Source of the DNA: Ruminococcus sp.
GTDB taxonomy: Bacteria; Bacillota; Clostridia; Oscillospirales; Ruminococcaceae
Reading direction: 5' to 3'
Assembly (NCBI GenBank): GCA_017529875.1
Contig: JAFXNC010000007.1
Span: 1-42,110 of the forward strand
Length of the DNA: 42,110 nucleotides
A model generated the notes under the pieces. The model had not been told where the DNA came from. It saw only the letters and a program-made list of their open reading frames with translations, and made no database searches. The translations under genes were made by a program, and so were the position numbers. Below, piece by piece: positions 15,258 to 24,143 of the stretch (the first letter of the stretch is position 1; each line of letters begins with the position of its first letter).

Positions 15258-16220
15258 TCATTTCTTTGCCTTGAACAATGTAAAATACTCGGGGCTGTCG
15301 GCCTTGCAGATGCTCCAGGCCTTTTCAAAGGCGGCAACGATATCCTCGGGCATAGCCCCCGCTTTTACGGCGTTCATATTCTGCTTCAAATGACTGAGCT
15401 TTGAAGCCCCGATGATAATAGCATCGCCTCGCTCAGCACTGAGCATCGAATGATACACCAACCAGCGGTAGGTGGCTTCTATCGTGGTGATGCCGTACTT
15501 TTCGCACTCCGCTTTCAGCAGATCGACAGCCTCAAAATATGATTTCTTCCAGTAGCGGTTCTGATAATTCGGGCGGTGAGTAAAGCGCCCGTCGGTGGGA
15601 GCGTCCTCGAATTTGGCGTAGCGCCCCGTGAGCAGACCGCCCGCCATAGGGTTATACACATAGAATCTCATCCCGAAACGGTTCAGACAGGCGTTAAGCT
15701 CAGTCTCCGCCTTGCGGGTCAGTGGATTGTATATTCCCTCATAAACAGTAGGCTTGACCCAGCCGTTTTTCTCGCAGAGGTGACACACATCGGCCACCAT
15801 CCAGGCGGGGAAATTTGAAAGCCCAAGCTCCTTGAATTTCCCTTGGGAGTGAAGCTCCGCGCAGGCTGAAAGCACCGATTCAACAGGCGTTGCGGGATCG
15901 GGGAAATGGAGATAGAAGGTATCAACGCTGTCGATCTGCATCCGTGAAAGCGATTCATTCAGCTGCATATATGCGGCCTCGCCGTCGAGCCTTCCCGTGA
16001 TGCGGGGATTGACTTTGGTAGCGATCTTCACCTTATCTCTGCCGATCTTTTTCAGCGCCTCGCCGATAAGTTTTTCGCTCTGTCCCTCGTTGTATACATA
16101 AGCGGTATCCAGTTCGTCATAGCCTTCCGCAAGAAAGGCATTTATGAATTCTTCGGAATCGGGGGCAAACACCGATTCTCCGAAGGTCATTGTTCCGAGG
16201 ACGAGTTTCATTTTATTCAT
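15258..16220 (-). CDS. Aldo/keto reductase (AKR7-like)
   Basis: The 320-residue protein has the standard AKR tetrad: Asp38, Tyr43 (DELDTAYVYN), Lys69 (KIATKVNPR) and His105 (TFYLHFPDP). The overall text (LVLGTMTFGE, GLSNFPAWMV, YNPMAGGLLTGRY) is closest to the AKR7 group, which reduces aflatoxin dialdehyde and succinic semialdehyde with NADPH. Such enzymes favour short acidic aldehydes. A 9-nt gap to the decarboxylase-like gene suggests it reduces that enzyme's aldehyde product; this is inference. GAGG seven bases before the ATG supports the start. Confidence 0.9.
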   Translation of the reverse strand: MNKMKLVLGTMTFGESVFAPDSEEFINAFLAEGYDELDTAYVYNEGQSEKLIGEALKKIGRDKVKIATKVNPRITGRLDGEAAYMQLNESLSRMQIDSVDTFYLHFPDPATPVESVLSACAELHSQGKFKELGLSNFPAWMVADVCHLCEKNGWVKPTVYEGIYNPLTRKAETELNACLNRFGMRFYVYNPMAGGLLTGRYAKFEDAPTDGRFTHRPNYQNRYWKKSYFEAVDLLKAECEKYGITTIEATYRWLVYHSMLSAERGDAIIIGASKLSHLKQNMNAVKAGAMPEDIVAAFEKAWSICKADSPEYFTLFKAKK

Positions 16221-16229
16221 AGCAATACC

Positions 16230-17576
16230 TCACAGCATTTCAAGCAGTTCGCGGACGCTGTTTCCGCCATTCATAACGTGATCGTAGATCTTATCCGAGG
16301 CCGCTTTGTCATAGCCTGCATATGCAAACAGGCCGTCGTATCTGTCCTTGAACTCGGTCTCGGTAAGGGGGTTCTCAGGCTCGCCCTTTGGGAAATCCAC
16401 CCGCTCGGTGAAGGTTCTTCCATCTGTGGTTTTTAACGTGACTATCGCGGTCTGCTCTTTCGGGAAGGCCGCGCTCAGTTCATCGTCTGCCGCAACGGCG
16501 ACTTTTTTTGTCAGGGCAAGAACGTCACTGTTCTGTATCAGCTCATCGCTGAACTCCTGCATGCCTGCTTTCCCGAAAATGATACCCACAGCCACGCTGT
16601 ACGGTATGCTCATTTTGGCGGAGTAGGTGGTCGGGATATCAGTGTGATCGTGACCGCTTACTGCGAGGGAGTAGGTCTTTATCTTCACTGAGTCAACCGT
16701 TTCGGCAGTCACGCCGTATTTGTTCCTGATGTTCACCGCCGCTTCGATAGAAGGATGAGTATAGCGGCAGGAGGCGTAGGGCTTTGTATAAGTCTTTTCG
16801 ACGGCATAGGTGTTGTTGAACATGAGGGGTTTCAGCTCGATATCCTCCCGACCTGTCATCATTTTCAGATAGCCTCTCGAATGGAAAAGCGGATCGGGAT
16901 GACCCTTGAAGCCGGCTTTACCCAGCTGCAAAGAAGTCAGCGCCAGCAGCGCACTTTTTGCCACATTGTAGGGTTTCAGTTCCGAGCCGTCGTCAAGCAC
17001 CATGAGCATACCCGAGGCCGAAACGCAGGCCGCTGCAAAGGCACGGTATCTTTCCTCATCGGTAAAGCCCAGCATATACGATGCGGCGACTGTTGCACCG
17101 AGTACTCCGCAGGTGCCGGTGGCGTGATAGCCAAGAGCCTTATGACCGGGCTGAATTGACAGAGCCATTGTGAAGGAGACCTCGTAGCCTATGACAGCTG
17201 CGCGGAGCATATCCTCGACGGAGATATCATACTTCTGCGCCAGGGGCAGCAGCAGCGAGAATATGGGCGAACCGAGGTGGATTATGCCCGCATTGGTGCC
17301 GTCGTCGAAATCGAGGGCGTGACCATTGAGACCGTTTAGAAAAACAGCCTCTTTCAGTGCAAGCTTTTTGCCTGTTCCCACAGCGGTGAAGCCGCCTGAT
17401 TCGGGCTCGGCAAAGGCGTAATAACCTGCAAGCTTGTCCTCCTGGAACTTAGCTCCGGCACCGGTCACGGCAAGGTAGTCCAGCAGCGACTCCGCCGTTC
17501 TTTTTTTGAGCCTGTCAAAAGGAAGTCCTTCGGAAAGCTTTTTTACGTTATCCAAAAAGCAGATAGTTCTGTTCAT
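16230..17576 (-). CDS. MmgE/PrpD family protein, copy 1
   Basis: The 448-residue length is typical for MmgE/PrpD (PF03972). Family motifs are in order: LNGHALDFDD (about 83-92), LGYHATGTCG (148-157), KPYNVAKSA, KPYASCRYTHPSIEA and AKMSIPYSVAVG. Relatives include 2-methylcitrate dehydratase, cis-aconitate decarboxylase and iminodisuccinate epimerase, all acting on polycarboxylates by alpha-proton removal. A second PrpD-type gene lies at 21843-23105. The two share motifs but differ in the first (DFDD here, EYDD there), so they may catalyse different steps or form a mixed dimer. The gene abuts ATP-grasp (3 nt) and AKR genes. Confidence 0.9.
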   Translation of the reverse strand: MNRTICFLDNVKKLSEGLPFDRLKKRTAESLLDYLAVTGAGAKFQEDKLAGYYAFAEPESGGFTAVGTGKKLALKEAVFLNGLNGHALDFDDGTNAGIIHLGSPIFSLLLPLAQKYDISVEDMLRAAVIGYEVSFTMALSIQPGHKALGYHATGTCGVLGATVAASYMLGFTDEERYRAFAAACVSASGMLMVLDDGSELKPYNVAKSALLALTSLQLGKAGFKGHPDPLFHSRGYLKMMTGREDIELKPLMFNNTYAVEKTYTKPYASCRYTHPSIEAAVNIRNKYGVTAETVDSVKIKTYSLAVSGHDHTDIPTTYSAKMSIPYSVAVGIIFGKAGMQEFSDELIQNSDVLALTKKVAVAADDELSAAFPKEQTAIVTLKTTDGRTFTERVDFPKGEPENPLTETEFKDRYDGLFAYAGYDKAASDKIYDHVMNGGNSVRELLEML

Positions 17577-17579
17577 TTA

Positions 17580-18746
17580 TCAGTGTTTCCTTCGCTTCAT
17601 GTCTTTTTTGAATGTCAGTATATGTTCGATACCGTAGCTGAAAAACGGTATCGGGTCAGACCATGAGAAGATATAGTCCTTGGTGTGCCTGAAATCGAAC
17701 CAGCTGGGCTTAGCCCTGAACCTGTTGGGGGATTTCAGCAGCCACAGGATATCGGTATGGAAATACCTCAGTCCCAGGCCTTCCTTTATCTCTTTTCTGA
17801 CCGGGGTAAGATGCTTGCCGTAAGCTCTGTCCAGCATATATTTCACCGGAGTGCAGCCGGCATAATCGACTATCTTGATTCCGGCAGAGATCCTGCCGTT
17901 GATCTCGGTGACTTTTGGGATGCCGTCTCTCGAATCCATCATAAAGCTTACCTGTCCGAAACCGCTCCATTTCAGGGCTTCAAACAAACGCACGGCGTTT
18001 TCGGTAACAAGAGGCTGAGTTATGGTACGTCCGAAGCAGCCGGGGCCGCCGTCCACCGGGAACCACCTGTATGTGCGGATAGCAACGGAGTATACGGGCT
18101 TGTGCGAATCGTCCATCATCACATAGCAGTTGCACATGAACTGATCCTGCTCGATGTACTCCTGGATAACATATTCCTCCGGTATGATCGTGCCCTCGGA
18201 AATGTATCTGTCAAGCTCGGCGCGGTCCCTGATCTTTTTGAAACCGGCTCCGCCGCTGCCCTTCCGGGGCTTGGCGGCAAGGGGGAAGGAAACCTTGGAA
18301 AGGAACTCCTCAAGGCTCTCGGAATCCCGCTTCGTCACGGGACAAGGGATGCCGTTATCCATGCAGGTCTCCATAGTCAGCTGCTTGTTATATGCCATGG
18401 AAAATGCCTCGTAAGGTGCTGCGATAAGCTTTGTATCACCGAGCCTGCCGAGACGCTTGAGCTTGTGGAGTATCTCGGTGGAGGGCTCCAGCATGGGAAA
18501 GACCACATCGTATCTCATGTGCCTCAGTTCCCTGCGGATAGCTTTTTCATACAGCTTTACGTCCTCGCGGATGCCGTTGACGACCACCCTTCTGTGGGGA
18601 TAACGGGAGGTATATCCCACGTCAAGCTTAGAGCAGTTTATGGTCGTTATGATGCATCCGAGATCGTGGAGCTGTTTTAAAATACTCGGTATCTGACGTC
18701 CGTAGCCGTCAGCTACCAGGACTCTGATTCCCTTATAATCTCTCAT
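17580..18746 (-). CDS. ATP-grasp ligase, copy 1
   Basis: The 388-residue protein has the three-part ATP-grasp layout. An N-terminal nucleotide-binding-like part (IRVLVADGYGRQIPS) is followed by the ATP-binding core (FPLAAKPRKGSGGAGFKKI; VIQEYIEQDQFMCNCYV). The metal-binding C-lobe has KVTEINGRISAGIKI, with Glu and Asn in the usual places. About 100 extra residues rich in aromatics close the protein. Members activate a carboxylate as acyl-phosphate and join it to an amine or thiol. It lies between the PrpD copy and the rmlB gene, so coupling of an unusual acid to an amino sugar or amino acid is plausible. GAGG precedes the ATG. Confidence 0.85.
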   Translation of the reverse strand: MRDYKGIRVLVADGYGRQIPSILKQLHDLGCIITTINCSKLDVGYTSRYPHRRVVVNGIREDVKLYEKAIRRELRHMRYDVVFPMLEPSTEILHKLKRLGRLGDTKLIAAPYEAFSMAYNKQLTMETCMDNGIPCPVTKRDSESLEEFLSKVSFPLAAKPRKGSGGAGFKKIRDRAELDRYISEGTIIPEEYVIQEYIEQDQFMCNCYVMMDDSHKPVYSVAIRTYRWFPVDGGPGCFGRTITQPLVTENAVRLFEALKWSGFGQVSFMMDSRDGIPKVTEINGRISAGIKIVDYAGCTPVKYMLDRAYGKHLTPVRKEIKEGLGLRYFHTDILWLLKSPNRFRAKPSWFDFRHTKDYIFSWSDPIPFFSYGIEHILTFKKDMKRRKH

Positions 18747-18763
18747 AATTCTACCTCAAGCAG

Positions 18764-19783
18764 TTATCTGTCTCCGTACATTTTCTCGTAGTAGTTCTGA
18801 TACTCTCCGGATATGATATCTTCCCACCAGTCGCGGTTGTCAAGATACCACTGAATAGTCTTCTTGATGCCGTCCTCGAATTTCGTCTCCGGCAGCCAGC
18901 CCAGCTCGTTGTGTATCTTAGTGGGATCAATGGCGTAGCGCATATCGTGTCCCTTGCGGTCGGTGACGTGAGTGATCAGGCTCTCGGGCTTGCCAAGCTC
19001 TTTGCAGATCAGCTTCACGATGTCGATGTTCTTCATCTCGTTGTGTCCGCCGATGTTGTAGACCTCGCCTACCCTGCCCTTGTGTATCACCAGATCAATG
19101 GCCTTGCAGTGATCCTCAACATAGAGCCAGTCGCGGACGTTCAGCCCCTCGCCGTAGACAGGCAACGGCTTGTCGTTCAGACAGTTGGCGATCATCAGCG
19201 GGATAAGCTTCTCCGGGAAATGATATGGGCCGTAGTTGTTTGAGCAACGACTGATCGTCACGGGAAGACCGTAAGTTCTGTGATATGCAAGTACCAAAAG
19301 ATCTGCACCGGCCTTTGAGCTTGAATAAGGGCTGCTCGTATGTATCGGCGTTTCCTCAGTAAAGAACAGATCGGGTCTGTCAAGGGGAAGATCGCCGTAG
19401 ACCTCGTCGGTACTTACCTGATGATAACGCTGTATGCCGTACTTACGGCAGGCGTCCATAAGGGTCTGGGTGCCGAGGATGTTGGTCTGCAAAAAGATGC
19501 CGGGGTCTTCGATTGATCTGTCAACATGGCTTTCCGCTGCGAAGTTCACCACGATTTCGGGATGCTCTTCCTCAAAGAGCTTGTTCACGGCCTCGCGGTC
19601 GCAGATATCGGCTTTGACAAAGCGGAAATTCGGGTCATCCATAACGGGTTTGAGGGTACTCAGATTGCCCGCGTAGGTCAGCTTATCTAAACAGATTATG
19701 CGGTAGTCGGGATATTTTTTCAGCATATGGAAAATGAAATTGCTGCCGATGAATCCCGCACCGCCGGTAACGATTATCGTCAT
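18764..19783 (-). CDS. rmlB: dTDP-glucose 4,6-dehydratase
   Basis: The 339-residue protein is a classic RmlB. It has the NAD-binding TGGAGFIGSNF (6-16), the catalytic STDEVYGD segment (Thr125, Asp126, Glu127), Tyr153 and Lys157 in PYSSSKAGAD, and SRCSNNYGPYHFPEKLIPLM. It converts dTDP-glucose to dTDP-4-keto-6-deoxyglucose. Its start overlaps the rmlA stop by 4 nt. No rmlC or rmlD is present, so the product goes not to rhamnose but, most likely, to the aminotransferase encoded at 20684-21796. Confidence 0.96.
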   Translation of the reverse strand: MTIIVTGGAGFIGSNFIFHMLKKYPDYRIICLDKLTYAGNLSTLKPVMDDPNFRFVKADICDREAVNKLFEEEHPEIVVNFAAESHVDRSIEDPGIFLQTNILGTQTLMDACRKYGIQRYHQVSTDEVYGDLPLDRPDLFFTEETPIHTSSPYSSSKAGADLLVLAYHRTYGLPVTISRCSNNYGPYHFPEKLIPLMIANCLNDKPLPVYGEGLNVRDWLYVEDHCKAIDLVIHKGRVGEVYNIGGHNEMKNIDIVKLICKELGKPESLITHVTDRKGHDMRYAIDPTKIHNELGWLPETKFEDGIKKTIQWYLDNRDWWEDIISGEYQNYYEKMYGDR

Positions 19784-20658
19784 AACTGATCCTCCGAAAG
19801 TGAAAGAATGTACTGACCGTATTCGGTCATTTTAAGCTCTTCGCCAAGCTTGCGGAGCTGTTCGAGGGTGATGAAACCGCGCCTCCACGCGATCTCCTCG
19901 ATGCAGGCGATGTAAAGCCCCTGCATCTCCTGAACGGTCTTGACGAAGTTGCCCGCCTTCTGCATACCCTTGGGGGTACCGGTGTCGAGCCAGGAAATAC
20001 CGCGCTGAAGCAGCGTAACTTTCAGCTTTCCTGCTTGCAGATAGTGATTGTTTATAGAGGTTATCTCGATCTCGCCGCGAGCCGATGGCTCCACGTTTTT
20101 TGCGATCTCAACGACCTCGTTGTTATAGAAATACAGTCCGGGGACTGCGTAATTTGACTTGGGGTTCTCAGGCTTTTCCTCGATGCTGATGACATTGCGC
20201 TCCTTGTCGAATTCGACTACGCCGAATGCCCTGGGGTTGGCTACCGGGAATCCGAAGATCGCAGCACCGGTGGTCTCGGCGGTCTTCATGCCCTCCCGCA
20301 GCAGGCGGGTAAAATCCTTGCCGTAGAAGACGTTATCGCCTAAAACAAGGCAGACGCTGTCGTCACCGATGAAGTCCGCACCGAGGATGAAGGCGTCGGC
20401 AAGTCCTCTCGGAGTGTCCTGAATTTTGTACTCAATGTGTATGCCGAGCCTGCTGCCGTCACCCAGCAGCTTGCGATAATTCGGCGTATCGTCGGGAGTT
20501 GAAATGACAAGCACCTCGCTGATACCGGCAAGCAAAAGCACCGACAGCGGATAGTATATCAGCGGCTTGTCGTAGATCGGCAGCAGCTGTTTGCTGACAG
20601 CGATCGTGTTGGGATAAAGGCGCGTGCCCTTCCCGCCGGCGAGGATAATGCCTTTCAT
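19780..20658 (-). CDS. rmlA: Glucose-1-phosphate thymidylyltransferase
   Basis: The 292-residue protein has the RmlA hallmarks: ILAGGKGTRLYPNT at the N-terminus, KQLLPIYDKPLIYYPLS, LVLGDNVFYGKDF, EEKPENPKSNYAVPGLYFY and SWLDTGTP. It makes dTDP-glucose from dTTP and glucose-1-phosphate, the entry step for the 4-amino-4,6-dideoxy sugar of this operon. A strong AAGGGGG ribosome site precedes the ATG, and the gene overlaps rmlB by 4 nt. Confidence 0.96.
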   Translation of the reverse strand: MKGIILAGGKGTRLYPNTIAVSKQLLPIYDKPLIYYPLSVLLLAGISEVLVISTPDDTPNYRKLLGDGSRLGIHIEYKIQDTPRGLADAFILGADFIGDDSVCLVLGDNVFYGKDFTRLLREGMKTAETTGAAIFGFPVANPRAFGVVEFDKERNVISIEEKPENPKSNYAVPGLYFYNNEVVEIAKNVEPSARGEIEITSINNHYLQAGKLKVTLLQRGISWLDTGTPKGMQKAGNFVKTVQEMQGLYIACIEEIAWRRGFITLEQLRKLGEELKMTEYGQYILSLSEDQL

Positions 20659-20683
20659 TCTATGCCCCCTTACAAAACTGTAT

Positions 20684-21796
20684 TTACAGTTTACAGCTCA
20701 GAACAGTCTCGCAGATCCTGTCCACATCATCCGCAGACAGATCGGCATATAATGGCAGAGTCAGCACACGGAGCGAAATATCCAAGGCCGCCGGAGTGCT
20801 GTCCGCGTTGATTACGTCTTTGTAGCAGCTGAAGGTGTTGGTCAGCGGATAAAAATACTTTCTCGCGCCGATGCTGTTTTTAGCAAGCGCATTGAAGACC
20901 TCATCACGTCCGGCACCGAAAACAGCCTTGTCAAAGACCACAGGGAAATATGCGTAATTGGGCTCAACGTCCTTCTGGACAGGCGCCAGCTTGATGCCGG
21001 GGACGCCCTCGAAGTGACTTCGGTAACGCTCGACAACGTCCTTGCGTTTAGCAATTTCCTCGTCAAGATGACGAAGATTGCAGATGCCCATAGCCGCGCA
21101 GAACTCGTTCATCTTGGCATTACCGCCGATGTAAGCAACTTCCTCGGGGCCGTGGATGCCGAAGTTTTTGAGGTCGTTGAGTTTCTGTACCAGTGCGTCG
21201 TCGTGAAAGCAGACCGCACCGCCCTCAATGGTATTGAATACTTTCGTGGCGTGAAAGCTGAACATGGATGCATCGCCGAAAGCGCCTGCGCTCTGACCCT
21301 TGTACTTGACTGCAAAGGCGTGAGCCGCATCGTAGATCACTTTCAGGCCGTGCTTATCGGCGATAGACTTGATAGCCTCTACATCGCAGATGTTGCCGTA
21401 AACATGAACAGGCAGGATCGCAACGGTCTTGTCGGTGATAAGTGCCTCGATCTTGTTTACGTCAATGGTGTAGTTATCCTGGTCGATATCGCAGAACACC
21501 GGTCTCAGACCGCTGCGCACGACAGCGTGAGTGGTCGAGGCGAAGGTGAAGGGCGTGGTGATGACCTCGCCGCCCTCGGGAAGATCCATAGCCTCGATTA
21601 TGTTTTCCAGCGCAAGATGACCGTTGCAATAGAGCGCAACGTGGGGCACCCCCAGCATAGCTTCAAGCTCCGCCTGAAACTGCTTGTGCTTGGCGCCCAT
21701 ATTTGTGAGCCAGTGGGTGTCCCAGAGGCTTTTGATCTCGTTTTCGTATTCCTCTATGGTGGGCATGGAGGAGCGGGTGACTAATATCCTTGACAT
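20684..21796 (-). CDS. VioA-like DegT/DnrJ/EryC1/StrS sugar aminotransferase
   Basis: The product is 370 residues from ATG 21796; AAGAAGGA is correctly spaced for this codon and not for the ATG at 21802. PLP-site features are DAAHAF (Asp156) and FSFHATKVFNTIEGG with the Schiff-base Lys185. The N-terminus (WDTHWLTNMGAKH) and the IEGG segment are like VioA/WecE-type enzymes, which aminate C4 of dTDP-4-keto-6-deoxyglucose to give dTDP-viosamine. With rmlA and rmlB next in the operon and a VioB-like acyltransferase at its end, the pathway to an N-acylated 4-amino-4,6-dideoxyhexose is complete. Confidence 0.92.
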   Translation of the reverse strand: MSRILVTRSSMPTIEEYENEIKSLWDTHWLTNMGAKHKQFQAELEAMLGVPHVALYCNGHLALENIIEAMDLPEGGEVITTPFTFASTTHAVVRSGLRPVFCDIDQDNYTIDVNKIEALITDKTVAILPVHVYGNICDVEAIKSIADKHGLKVIYDAAHAFAVKYKGQSAGAFGDASMFSFHATKVFNTIEGGAVCFHDDALVQKLNDLKNFGIHGPEEVAYIGGNAKMNEFCAAMGICNLRHLDEEIAKRKDVVERYRSHFEGVPGIKLAPVQKDVEPNYAYFPVVFDKAVFGAGRDEVFNALAKNSIGARKYFYPLTNTFSCYKDVINADSTPAALDISLRVLTLPLYADLSADDVDRICETVLSCKL

Positions 21797-21842
21797 ATTC
21801 ATCCTTCTTTTTCAACCTATCCTAACACAGTAAACTGACCGT

Positions 21843-23105
21843 TCATTCGGCAGTGCTATCTGTGTTCTTGATATACTCTCTGAGCAGTGCCCTTTTCTGT
21901 AACAGTTCCGCTTCGGTCATGGGGTTTTCAGGCTCTCCCTTGGCGTAGTCCACCTGCTCGGTGAGCTCTGTACCGTCGGTGAGCTTTACTGTTACCGCCG
22001 CGATCCTCTTTGAAGGACATTTGGCGGTGAACTGCGGTTCTTCGACGATATCGACCTTCTGCGCGAGGGCTGTGATACGCTCGTCAAGGGGCTCGAACAC
22101 AGTCAGGTCAGCTCTGCCGTAAAGGAGTGCAGAGGCAACAGCGTAGGGTGTGCTGAGCTTTGCCGAAGCGACGCCCTTGATCTCCCTGTGGTCGTGACCC
22201 TTAACTCCGAGGGAATAGGTTTTCACGGTCACTTTCTGTATCCCGGTCACGTCGGTCTTTTTCCCTATGGCTATAGCTGCCTCCACCGCCGAATGGCTGT
22301 GTCTGCAAGAGGCATAGGGCTTGACGTAGATGCGTTCTATTTCGTAGTAAGTCTTGGGGGCGAGGAGCTTGTCCTCGTCAAAGCTGTCGGAAAACAATCG
22401 GAAGAACCCTCTTTCGCCGCCCAGCATATCATCCGGGGTCTCAAAGGAGGTATAGCCTGCAAGTGCTGCTGCAAGGCCGTCCATCGCTGCCCTGCCGAGA
22501 TTGTAGGGCTTCATCTCCGAGCCCTGCTCCTGTATTTCAAGCATACCCGCAGAGCTGCCGGCTGCGGCAGTCAGCACTCTTTTGAGCTGCGCCTTGTCCA
22601 TGCCGAGAGCAAATGCGACTGCTGCGGCTGAGCCTATCGTGCCGCAGGTCCCTGCTGTGTGGTAGCCTTTCTTTTTGTGAGATGGCTGCATGGCGATCGC
22701 TGTGCGGCAGGCAGCCTCATAACCCATAATAATACCGTCAAGGGCTTTTTCCCGGCTGAAACCTATCTCGTCCTTAGCTGCCAGAACAGCCGAGATGATC
22801 GAAGCCCCAAGGTGGATCATAGCGAATCTGTGTCCGTCATCGTATTCGAGGCTGTGGGCGTTGAAGCCGTTTATCAGTGCGGCAGTCCTGCCGTCGGTGA
22901 GCTTACCGCATCCGATGATACGGGCTTTGCCCTCCGGCAGCACAGCGAGCATACCGCTCCACTTCTGCCTGTTTTTGGCGGCACCCGCTTCGGTTACGGA
23001 GATATAGTCCTCATAACAGGCGGAGGCTTTATTCTTTATTGCTTCACTGATCCCGGAATACTTATCAAAAAGATATCCCGCGAACCTATCGGTCAAACCT
23101 GACAT
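21843..23105 (-). CDS. MmgE/PrpD family protein, copy 2
   Basis: The 420-residue protein has the family motifs FNAHSLEYDD (about 81-90), KGYHTAGTCG (146-155), KPYNLGRAA, KPYASCRHSHSAVEA and AKLSTPYAVASAL. It is clearly related to copy 1 (16230-17576) yet well diverged, and reads EYDD where copy 1 reads DFDD. Paralogue pairs in one operon can mean two consecutive acid isomerisation, dehydration or decarboxylation steps. It follows the aminating enzyme's neighbour, the 2-hydroxyacid dehydrogenase, by 12 nt. GGAGG precedes the ATG, and a 46-nt gap separates it from the VioA-like gene. Confidence 0.9.
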   Translation of the reverse strand: MSGLTDRFAGYLFDKYSGISEAIKNKASACYEDYISVTEAGAAKNRQKWSGMLAVLPEGKARIIGCGKLTDGRTAALINGFNAHSLEYDDGHRFAMIHLGASIISAVLAAKDEIGFSREKALDGIIMGYEAACRTAIAMQPSHKKKGYHTAGTCGTIGSAAAVAFALGMDKAQLKRVLTAAAGSSAGMLEIQEQGSEMKPYNLGRAAMDGLAAALAGYTSFETPDDMLGGERGFFRLFSDSFDEDKLLAPKTYYEIERIYVKPYASCRHSHSAVEAAIAIGKKTDVTGIQKVTVKTYSLGVKGHDHREIKGVASAKLSTPYAVASALLYGRADLTVFEPLDERITALAQKVDIVEEPQFTAKCPSKRIAAVTVKLTDGTELTEQVDYAKGEPENPMTEAELLQKRALLREYIKNTDSTAE

Positions 23106-23117
23106 AAAAGCCTCCGA

Positions 23118-24086
23118 TCAGATATATCTGTACTGCTCGATCTCCTCAAGCTCACCCTTGTCGAATTTATCAATATTCCTGAATGCGCCTTCCATCATGG
23201 CTCTGAAAGAATCAGCTGTAACGCCGGCAATGTGGGGGGTCAGGATAACATTCTCGAGATCGCTGAATATGTGTCCCGCGGGGAGAGGTTCTTCCTCGTG
23301 GACGTCCAGTCCCGCGAAGCCTATCCTGCCGTCCTTCAAGGCCTCGGCAAGAGCAGCGCTGTCAACGATCTCGCCCCTGGCGGTGTTGACGAGCACGGCG
23401 CCGGGTTTCATTTTACAAATGCTTTCCGCGCAGATCAGATGCCTGGTCTTGTCGGTAAGAGCGCAGTTGAGCGTTACGACATCAGAGCTGCTCAGCAGCT
23501 CGTCAAGAGCTACAAAGCACATGTTGTTTTCGGATTCGTAATCCTCCGGAGCTCTTGCTATATCGGTATAGAGTATCCTGACATTAAAGGGTCTGAGCAG
23601 CGAAACCAGCGCCCTGGCGATACTGCCCATGCCGATGATGCCCACAGTCTTCCCTCTGAGCTCAGAGGTGCGGATTCCCTGTCCCTGCTTGTTCCAGATG
23701 CCTTTTTTGGTCTTCTCGGCGATAACGGGCAGCCTTCTGAGGCAGGCGAGGATCAGCAGAAGTGTATGCTCTGCCCCGCTCTGCGCATTGACGCCGCGGT
23801 TGACATAAAGAGGGATGCCTTTGGCTTTTATCGCTTCGAGGTCGAGGGAGTCGAGCCCTACGCCGGAACGCTGGATCATTCTAAGGCGCCCGGCTTTTTC
23901 AAGCACCTCTGCCGTGATCCTGAGACGGCCGCCCGCGAGGAGGTAATCGGCTTTACTGATCTGATCGACAAGGGCAGCCTGTGTCTGATCCGACAGAAAT
24001 ACTATTTCAAATCCGTGAGGCAGCTCCTGACGAACAATGCTTAGCGGCAGATCGGTGTATTTGTTAGTAAGCAGTATGGTTTTCAA
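23118..24086 (-). CDS. D-2-hydroxyacid dehydrogenase (SerA/PGDH-like)
   Basis: I place the start at TTG 24086 (MKTILLTNKY, 322 residues), because GGAGAG lies at a good distance from it; the in-frame ATG at 24101 has no ribosome site. The NAD fold is seen in GKTVGIIGMGSIARALVS. The catalytic Arg (VNTARGEIVD, about 237), Glu (HEEEPLP, about 266) and His (LTPHIAGVT, about 285) are all present. The enzyme interconverts a 2-keto acid and a D-2-hydroxy acid with NAD(H). Its place between PrpD and ATP-grasp genes suggests it acts on the same unusual acid as they do; serine synthesis is less likely. Confidence 0.9.
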   Translation of the reverse strand: MKTILLTNKYTDLPLSIVRQELPHGFEIVFLSDQTQAALVDQISKADYLLAGGRLRITAEVLEKAGRLRMIQRSGVGLDSLDLEAIKAKGIPLYVNRGVNAQSGAEHTLLLILACLRRLPVIAEKTKKGIWNKQGQGIRTSELRGKTVGIIGMGSIARALVSLLRPFNVRILYTDIARAPEDYESENNMCFVALDELLSSSDVVTLNCALTDKTRHLICAESICKMKPGAVLVNTARGEIVDSAALAEALKDGRIGFAGLDVHEEEPLPAGHIFSDLENVILTPHIAGVTADSFRAMMEGAFRNIDKFDKGELEEIEQYRYI

Positions 24087-24143
24087 AGTACATCTCTCCA
24101 TCTTAGAAATACAGGCTATCCTTAACAGCCGTTACTATCCGGC

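Noticed and set aside
17685..18680. 331-codon plus-strand frame opposite the first ATP-grasp gene
   Set aside because: No ribosome site or domain; the minus strand shows ATP-grasp motifs throughout.
18764..20658. dTDP-rhamnose pathway
   Set aside because: Only rmlA and rmlB are present. rmlC and rmlD are missing, and a VioA-like aminotransferase follows instead.
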